From assembly GCF_016545825.1 (NCBI RefSeq), contig NC_052619.1:36557803-36621802 (forward strand): DNA of 64,000 bases, in the 5' to 3' direction. The stretch's first letter is position 1; each line of letters begins with the position of its first letter. This document shows, one piece after another, positions 56,150 through 64,000 of the stretch. The position numbers and the translations under genes were made by a program. This DNA is from Eucalyptus grandis. Taxonomy: Eukaryota; Streptophyta; Magnoliopsida; Myrtales; Myrtaceae. The notes under the pieces were generated by a model that saw nothing but the letters and a program-made list of their open reading frames with translations, was not told the DNA's origin and made no database searches.

Positions 56150-58871
56150 ATGGAGGCAGGATCGAGTGGATTCTCTGCAATGGCAACTCCAGTCTTTTCT
56201 AGGGAAAATTATCAGGCTTGGGCTGTCAAGATGACGGCATTCTTGGAGGGTCATGATTTATGGGAGGCTGTTGTGGCATCCCAAAATTCAAGTCATCCTC
56301 TAGAGAAATTAAAGCCTATAATTAGGTAAAGGAATTACCTATGGTCTATGTGTTAGCCATTAGTTTTCTTGAGGTTATGTGTTATTGTGCTCGTGTTTAT
56401 GAATTTTGAAATTAGGACTATAGGATAAATTAATAATCTATGCTTGGCTAGGCACCTCATTAATTGAATTCCTATAAGTAAAGTGTCACAAGACTTTGGC
56501 CATGTGGAATTTAGTAATTTAATTCTTAAAAGAAAGAATAAGAAAGGGTAAAATTGATTTTTAATTGGGTTGGGCCTTAGGCCCAATAGCTTAAGCCTTT
56601 GATGGGCCAAGCTAGTCGGCCCAAGAGGGAGTTCGACCGGCCCATTAAGGCCCAAAGGAAGAGGTGGCCGGCCCATGATGCATGTAATAGGACAAGTGGC
56701 ATGGAGGAGGTGAAGTATGGTGGACACTTGTCTTCCTCCACAATTACACTTGTCCCTCATGCAAACCTAGAGTGCATGCAATATAAAAGGGAAGAAGAGG
56801 AAAGAGAATGGCTGGTTAGCCATTCGGCCAAGTGAGGGAGAGAGGGAGAGAATCGTGCGAGAGAGAGAGGAAGCCGAGAGGGAGAGAAAGGAGCCCGTTC
56901 GCCGCCGTGTGCCGTCCGCTCGTGCTGTTCGTGAGGTCTAGAGGCAAGTTGGGAATCCACTTTCTACTCTTGCACCAATGTTTTCGCATGAACTGTTTGG
57001 AGTCAGAAACTTGTTTGAGCTTGCATGTGTTTAGAGTCCGATTTTGGTTTCAATTTCTTCATGAAAGTTGTAGCTAACATCTTGTACTACAACATACTAA
57101 AATTTCGTGGAAAATAATGGAGATTTGAGGGGTCAAACTCTCATCCTACGGAGATGCTAGATCTGGAATATTTTCGTATGAACTGTTTGAGTCAGAATGT
57201 TGTGAGAGCTTGAATGCATGTTTAGAGTTCGATTTTGGCTGTGATATCTTCATGATAGTTGTAGCTAACATCTCGAAATACAACATACTGAAATTTCGTG
57301 GAAAATTATGGAGATATGAGGGGTTAAAGTTCTATTATACGGAGACCCTAGATCTGTGAAGTTTTCACTGACTTCTTGCTGGATTCTTGTTTGCATGTTG
57401 ATTTATGTTGAAGATTTGACTTCGATGTCTTCATGAAAGTTGTAGGTAACACCTTAAACTACAACATACTCAAATTTGAAGAGAATGAATAAGTATAGCC
57501 TAGTAAATCGGCTAGATCTTGGAGACGATGATTCTGGTGGTGTGTTCCGAGACACCCGAGACTTGATGGACTTAAATGGTGACCATAATTTGGTTATTTG
57601 ACCTAGATATCTTCATGAAACTTGTAAAGGACACCTTGGTACATAACATATCCGAATTTCAGAAGAAACGAAAGAGAATAGATGGTGAAATCTTAATAAT
57701 TCGAAGATGTGTATTCTGGACGATGCGGTAAGGGTTCCAGAAGCTTCGTGAGGTCGAATAAAATAATCTATAAGGAATTTGACTTGAAGTTCTGCATGAA
57801 AGATGCACGAAAATGTCTTGGCTATCACCCTGTAAAATTTCGTAAATTTTGGAGGCCAAATGGATATTTTAATTGAATTTATTCGGAAACTGTGCATTTG
57901 GTTTAAATCCGAGAATCATAGGATGTTTTGGAAAATTGTGGAATTTGGTAAAAATTTCATATTGGCCATGAATTTTGCAAGTAAATATCATCCTATGGGC
58001 TTGTTTAATAATTTCTTGGATTTTTGTAATTTTGGGAAATTATTGATATTAAATAATAAAATAAAATAATAATAAAATAATAAAATAATAATAAAATAAA
58101 ATGGATTTTTATTTGGCCATGGATTCAATTCTATTTGTGTGGCATATGTGTGATGAGGTCTTTGCACATGTAATGGATTGAGATGTATATGTGATAAAGT
58201 CTTGGTATGCGTATGACATGGTCCATGTACATGTATTGAATTGAGATGTGTATGGGATAAAGTTTTGGCATGTGTATGACACATGAATTGAGATGCAAGT
58301 GTGAATTCCATGTCAAGTGTGATTTGTTTGATACCATGCTAATTGCCATGTTAAATTGAGATAAAGAAATGGTATATGTGGATGATGGTAAATGAGGAAG
58401 TGGTTGTGGTGGATGATGATGCTCGGTGGCCTAGTGGCGTAATTCCGGAGATTCCCGGGAGTGTCGGGATGCCCGGTGGTATACGGTACGTAATTCCAGG
58501 GGAGGCCTGGTGGTATGTCGGTACATAATTCCGGAAGCCCTGTCGGAGGTCTTTGCCCGAAGGGAATGCCTCGCGATGCCAGGATTTGGGTGCGAGATGC
58601 CCGGCTAGAAGGGTAAAGGCCGGATGTCCGATTGTATCTTGGATACATGCCTGGAGGTAACTCGTGATGCTAGTTGGGATGCGAGATGCCCGGAATGTGG
58701 GGGGCCGGATGCCCGGTTGTATCTTGGATACATGCCCGGAGGTTTTTCTCGCATGGGATGCGAGTGTAAAATATGAGATGAAATTGATGAATCGAGGAAA
58801 GGTGATGTGGTGATCAAATTGAAAACTAAAAGTGGAAATTAAACCATGGAATGATATGCATGATGATATGC

Positions 58872-58924
<53 letters not shown>

Positions 58925-60102
58925 ACGTGATGTGATATGATGATCACCCATGATATGATATGCATGATGATATGCATGATGATGATGATGATGATGATAT
59001 GTGATGTGATATGATGATCACCCATGATATGATATGCATGATGATATGCATGATAATGATGATGATGATGATGGTATGTGATGTGATATGATGATCACCT
59101 ATGATATGATATGCATGATGATATGCATGGTAATGTTAATGATGATGATATATGATATGGCTCAAGACATGTATGATGAAATGATGCGATGATGATGATG
59201 TCATGTATGATGTAATGATGCCATGACATGTATGTTACAATGATGATACACATGAATGTGTTATGAATTGGTATGATGATGCATGATAGTATGCGCATGG
59301 CTTCAAGGTAAGTAATGCCTGCAATGCATGTATGATTGCATGACGCATTGAGTTGTTATTGGATTTCCCTATCTCGCCGAGTGGTTGTACTCACCCTTTT
59401 TGGGGACCAACATTTCAGATTAGTAGATGGTTTGAGCGGTTGGATATGACCGCGAGGAGAGAAGGATAGCAAAGGAGGGAACCTTTGGACGCCGACACTA
59501 GTTGATGGACTTTAAGCATACGATTGTGGGAGAAGATGTCGGTCATCTTTTAAAATATAGCCAAGTATAGAAAGTTACTATGGCAATTTTGATGTATTGA
59601 CTAATGATGTTCATTAAGTTATGTAAACAAAAGTGTATGGCTTTTACCTATAAATGTTTAGTTGGTGTGCATCAATTTCTGAATGTAGGGAAGGAATTGT
59701 TGATATGCTTCCGTTATGTAAATTGCAAGGGACCGTTAATAAAAGATGTAAACCCCCATGGTTGTATGGACCCGCTACAATAGAAACGGTATCGAGTGAT
59801 ATGTTAATAAGGAAAGTGAAAGGTAAGCGAACTGTGGCGACCCAAATCGGATCGGGGGCCGTCGAGGGGTGTCACAGCTATGGAGGATGATTATGAGATT
59901 GCTCCACTTCCAGACAATCCGACCTTGAATCAGATAAAGTACTATAAAGAGAGAATCACAAGGAAGGCCAAGGCAAAGTCATGCCTGTACGCTGCCGTTT
60001 CACCCACTATCTTCACAAGGATCATGAGATGTGATTCTGCAAAGGCAATATGGGATTTCTTGAAGGATGAATACGAGGGAGATGAGAAGATAAGAGGCAT
60101 GA
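56150..60102 (+). pseudogene. Copia gag, split by an SL1 LTR and cut by the gap
   Basis: ATG at 56150 gives MEAGSSGFSAMATPVF, then ENYQAWAVKMTAFLEGHDLWEAV. After the 3.6-kb insertion the frame resumes with EDDYEIAPLPDNPTLNQI and continues through CLYAAVSPTIFTRIM and AIWDFLKDEYEGDEKI to the gap. These are the DUF4219/UBN2 signatures of plant Copia gag. The coding parts have no stop, so the element was young when SL1 landed. Downstream pol is not in the assembly. Confidence 0.85.
56272..59876 (+). repeat. SL1 solo LTR, 3.6 kb, near-perfect 5-bp duplication
   Basis: Ends are TGTGGCATCCC and GGGGTGTCACA. Flanks are GCTGT (56267-56271) and GCTAT (59877-59881), one mismatch. It contains a TATA box (56779), five ~180-bp anchors (57055, 57248, 57427, 57608, 57790), GCCCGAAGGGAATGCC repeats near 58554, the ATG minisatellite 58850-59160, and the CCCTTTTTGGGG hairpin near 59393. 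It is clearly the same family as 17423-21131. Confidence 0.9.
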
Positions 60103-60202
60103 NNNNNNNNNNNNNNNNNNNNNNNNNNNNNNNNNNNNNNNNNNNNNNNNNNNNNNNNNNNNNNNNNNNNNNNNNNNNNNNNNNNNNNNNNNNNNNNNNN
60201 NN
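60103..60202. other. Assembly gap, 100 N
   Basis: Exactly 100 undetermined bases, the usual placeholder for a gap of unknown length. Sequence on the two sides is unrelated (Copia gag against UGT exon 2). Confidence 0.99.
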
Positions 60203-60391
60203 GAGATGGTGGCGATGAAAATGGAGCGATAACTAGGGCATGAAGTGAGGACAAAGATACTAGCAGTTCTTTGGGAGTGATGAGATAAAGACAAATTGTC
60301 AGAGGATGAAGGAGAAGACCAGGAAAGTGTGAGTGAAGGAGGGTCATCCTTGAAGAATCTGGAGAGCTTAATTGAACTCGTGAAGGCTTGA
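60203..60391 (+). pseudogene. UGT exon 2 tail, partial copy
   Basis: It corresponds to the last ~60 codons of UGT copy 1, ending LESLIELVKA and a stop at 60391. Single-base indels (for example CTTTGGGAGT against CTTGGGAGT) break the frame. The 5' part lies in the gap or is absent. Confidence 0.85.
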
Positions 60392-60645
60392 GGGTTTTTA
60401 TTTGTTGCTCCTGTTACAGTGCCTAAGAAAGAACTCTGTTTTACTCTTCTTCAAATTGTTGTCCTCAGGATAGCTGATCTCTAGTTCTCAGTCAAGTACA
60501 GGCGAATCATGACAAAGTTCTCGGTTTTGTAATGATTGATGACAACTTAATTCGCAATTCAAGATAAGCAAATGGGTAGGTTAAGGCTCATAAAAGCAGT
60601 TTCATTAATAGGGACATGATCATAAAAGCCGCCGGGGTCTGGTTT

Positions 60646-61548
60646 CTAAATGGAACAAGACAAAATTATGTTCATTTTCTTAATGGATGCGCAATCAACT
60701 GCTTCAACTGTTAGCCTCTTTGTAAATTTCCTCCAATTTGCTGGATACTCTCTATTAAGAAAAGCGAAAATTTCTGTTTTATCTCCTTGGGCAACTGATT
60801 TGAGAAGAGATCTTCCTGGAGTCATGGGAGCTGCGCTATGTCCACTACTTGTGGACGAATTCCTCTTCTCCCACACTGAGAAGACATTCCACCTCTCTGC
60901 CCCAAGACTTGCTTGATGATATGCGCAGTAAGAAGAGGACTCGATGTGCTCCGACTATGGATTTTGCCTCACCAATCTGTCTTGGGAACTACAAGATATC
61001 AATCCACTGTCGCAACGAACAGGCAATTGAACAACAACGCTGCCATATGTAGGGTCTTGATGCAGCGTAGAGTCACTAAGCCTCCTCCTGGGATGATCAT
61101 CTACTTCTGCTCTAATTCAATGCTCAATTGCTCATGGCTTGGCCATCTTGCATCTTTCCTTCATGACCTGTTTAGCTTCAGTTTTGGGCTTTCATACACC
61201 ACCATTATATGGTCAAGACTCACCTGAGCCAGTTCTTCTGCCAATGGCTCCACAATGAACCATTGAGTCTCCTCTGGTTGGCTTCGTATCCACTTCTATA
61301 GTGCTTGTGCTTCAACATTCTGCCTCTCGCTTAACAACTTTTCTGTGAACATAGGTAGACCTCCTTTTGGGTAGAAGAGGTTTTGGTACTAGGTTTACTA
61401 GTTATATGCGTTTCGCAATTGCTTTGAGCACCATTTGGATTTCTACAACCTTTTCCTTTTCTTGCTCTCTCAAAGTAGGCTGTATAAGGAACCTATCTAC
61501 ATTTTCCCAGTTTCCAAATGTTGGGAACTGTGAGCGCTGTTGCTACAT
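60646..61548 (-). pseudogene. RIN4/NOI-like pseudogene, second copy
   Basis: This is the repeat of 15550-16453, with the same stop after the start Met, the FGNWE and VPYTAYFERARKGKG halves, and TPGRSLLKSVAQGD. A missing base near 60893 shortens the last open frame to 76 codons. Confidence 0.6.
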
Positions 61549-62514
61549 TAACCAATAACAGAGTTGAAAACGACCAAGCAAAATGACTGTAGCCCATCTT
61601 CTCCAATAGTTCCAAGTAATCTCCCTGTCCAAATCAGACCCCTGACTGAGCCCAAGTTCCATCACAGGAAGATGCAGCTAAAAGAGAAAACTGCACAAAG
61701 ATTAGCAAGTGCAAAAACAAAATCAGTACCTTGTGCCAAACCCAGGTGGAAGGGTGGTCCGTTGATTTGGAAGGAGTTAGGTTCTGACAAGTGATTAGGA
61801 GTCTAACTTGAGGATGTTGCCAAACAAAATCATTCCTCAATTATTTTTAAACCTAATGAACATCATCAACATCTTTACATGAGGCTATTGATAATTGTGG
61901 GGCTAATAACTCACGAAGTTAGAACGGCTTAAGGATGTAGCTCAATTGCTACCAAAATACTAAATTGATTGCTTTAGTAATGGGTTTTGTGTGGATCTCG
62001 CTCAGCAAATTTGACGACCCAGTTGAGGTTAGTTGATGCATTAGCCACATGAAATACTTGCACGTTGCTGGTCAATGTTGTACATTTATGGTCCATGGAA
62101 TTATTCATCTATCACATGATGTTTGTACTCATTTGTGAAATTTGCGATTCATCTTTATCATTTCATAAAGAGTGGACTTCCAACTTTTCCAAACCTAATG
62201 ACTATATGTGTACACTGTCTCCACTATACACATATTGCCTGCTTTGGATAGTGACATCCTGATTTTCGACCTTGTACTGATTATATGAAATGGGCTTTTC
62301 ATCAACGCGCCCATAGTATTTTCTGCGAGTTGGTCAATCATGAGATAAACGCGACCGACTTGAGAATTCGGTTAGAATCGATTGCTCGACACGTCGCTAA
62401 TCTGCAAGGCTCAATATGGCCCCGTTAAAATCGATTAGAGACCGCAGATAGGCTGATTCGATAAAGGTATGTAATTAAAGTGTGGATGATTCCACCTAAT
62501 TGCAAAATTCGTGT

Positions 62515-64000
62515 TGTGGCATCCCAAAATTCAAGTCATCCTCTAGAGAAATTAAAGCCTATAATTAGGTAATGAAATTACCTATGGTCTATGTGTTAGC
62601 CATTAGTTTTCTTAAGGCTATGTGTTATTGTGCTTGTGTTTATGAGTTTTGAATTTAGGACTATAGGATAAATTAATAATCTATGCTTGGCTATGCACTC
62701 ATAAATTAAATTCCTATATGTAAAATATCATAAGATTTTGGCCATGTGGAATTTAGTAATTTAATTTAAAAGAAAGAATAAGAAAGGGGTAAAATTGATT
62801 TTTAATTGGGTGGGCCTTAGGCCCAATGGCCTAAGCCTTTAATGGGCCAAGATGGCCGGCCCAATAGAGGCCCAAAAGGAGTGGTCGACCAGCCCATTTG
62901 CCAGCCCAATCCAAGCCCACAAGCCTTGCATGCGAGCTGCCAAGTGGCATGGGGGTTGTGCAAGGTGGCTGCCCCCATTGGCCATCTTGGGCAGCCACAT
63001 GCAATATAAAAGCCACTAAAAAGAAAGAGAGAGAGAAAGGGAGAGAGAGAGAGAGCTTGTTCGGCCAAGAGAGTGAGCCGAGAGAGTGAGATGCGAGAGA
63101 GAGGGAGCAGCCGAGAGAGAAAGGAGGAGGAGGAGCCGCCGTGTGCCACCGTGTGCCGTCGTTTTCTTCGGTCTAGAGGCAAGTGGGAGTCCTCTAGCTT
63201 CTCTTGCATGCTTTTATGTTGTTTGCATGTTGAAATTTTGGTTGTTAGATGGGAAAACCGAAGCATGGATGAGTTGTGTGTGAGTGGTGTGACTGTTCTT
63301 GCTCGGATCGTGTGAGACAGAAACTTGTTTGAGCTTGCATGTGTGTTTGAAGTCCGATTTGGCTTCGATGTCTTCATGAAATTTGTAGCTAACATCTTGT
63401 ACTATAACATACTGAAATTTCGTGGAAAATGATGGAGATTTGAGGGGTTAAAGTCTTGTTCTACGGAGACCTCAGATCTGGAGAGTTTTTACTGACCTCT
63501 TGCTGGATTCGTGGTTGCATGTTGGTTTTTGTTGAGAATATCACTTCGATTCCTTCATGAAAGTTGTAGGAGACATCTGAAACTAAAACATACTCAAATT
63601 TGAAGAGAAATGAACAAGTATAGGCTAGTGAATCGACTAGATCTTGAAGAAGATGATTCTGGTGATGTATTTTGAGATACCTGAGACTTCAAGGACCTAA
63701 ATGATGACTCTACTCTGGTTATTTGACTTGGATCTCTTCATGAAACTTGTATAGGATACCTTTATGTATAACATATCTAAATTTGAGAGGAAAATAAAGA
63801 GAATAGCTAGTGAAATCTTAATATTTCGGAGATGTGTGCACTGGACGATGCGGTAATGGATCCAGAAGCTTCGTGAGGTTGTATAAAATAATATAAAAAG
63901 AATCTGGCTTGGAGTTCTTCATGAAAGTTGTGCGAAAATGTCTTGGCTATCACTCTGTAAAATGTCATGATTTTTGGACGCCATATGAATATTTTAATCG
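62515..64000 (+). repeat. SL1 LTR, 5' part, running off the window
   Basis: It begins TGTGGCATCCC after CGTGT, exactly as at 17423. The TATA box and all four 180-bp anchors (last at about 63914) are present before the window ends. It is part of the duplicated block, not an independent insertion. Confidence 0.88.

Larger units (their letters stand above)
60203..64000 (+). repeat. Near-identical second copy of 15100-18917
   Basis: From the first base after the gap to the window end the sequence repeats 15100-18917 in order: UGT exon 2 tail, RIN4-like pseudogene, Gypsy LTR start, and SL1 start at 62515. Differences are mostly single-base deletions in short homopolymers (for example GCCCCCAAG against GCCCCAAG, TGGGGAAC against TGGGAAC, TTCCCCTTC against TTCCTTC). 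Overall it is about 20 bp shorter. Few substitutions are apparent. Confidence 0.92.

Overview
The window is plant nuclear DNA, almost certainly from a dicot. It carries family-1 plant UDP-glycosyltransferase exons, an F-box/FBA gene pair, a RIN4/NOI-type gene remnant, and plant Copia, Gypsy, and Mutator (MULE) elements. Coding exons are separated by GT-AG introns and there is no bacterial-style operon structure. I cannot name the species. Only one host gene comes close to intact (the F-box gene at 52596-53746). About four fifths of the window is transposable-element DNA, much of it nested.

Layout. 1-6212: decayed Sirevirus-like Copia element (integrase, RT, RNase H, then an envelope-like third frame, two polypurine tracts and the 3' LTR). 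6140-6555: a 208-bp tandem duplication spanning the LTR edge. 6779-15283: UGT copy 1, split in exon 1 by a 6.9-kb MULE (7243-14177) with a 9-bp target duplication; the MULE carries a mudrA-type transposase and a convergent GRF-zinc-finger gene. 15550-16453 (minus): RIN4-like pseudogene. 17158-31745: decayed Gypsy element whose 5' LTR is itself interrupted by a 3.7-kb solo LTR (family called SL1 here), followed by LTR fragments. 31975-33393: fold-back MULE between two copies of a 220-bp direct repeat. 34259-35739: UGT copy 2, broken by an 83-bp deletion. 35843-40344: three elements nested inside one another (Copia solo LTR, then a TIR element, then an SL1 solo LTR). 41194-41675: another Copia solo LTR. 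43245-44211: a third MULE with a perfect 9-bp duplication. 44815-49024 (minus): Gypsy LTR, primer site and leader joined directly to a Sirevirus-type gag. 49181-50349 and 52596-53746: F-box pseudogene and its better-preserved paralogue, separated by a 1.6-kb TIR element. 55688-60102: Copia LTR and gag, the gag split by an SL1 solo LTR. 60103-60202: assembly gap of exactly 100 N. 60203-64000: a near-identical repeat of 15100-18917.

How it fits together. The host backbone is an ancient duplication of a UGT together with its flanking sequence, and separately an F-box duplication. Paralogous flanks and target-site duplications allow most insertions to be delimited to the base. UGT copy 1 and copy 2 were inactivated independently, so neither can make a complete enzyme as read here. 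The most interesting signals are the MULE family (shared termini, shared subterminal ACGACGTCGT-like palindromes, fold-back derivatives, and a convergent GRF-finger gene), the giant SL1 solo-LTR family, the Gypsy-leader/Copia-gag junction, and the likely artefactual duplication after the gap.
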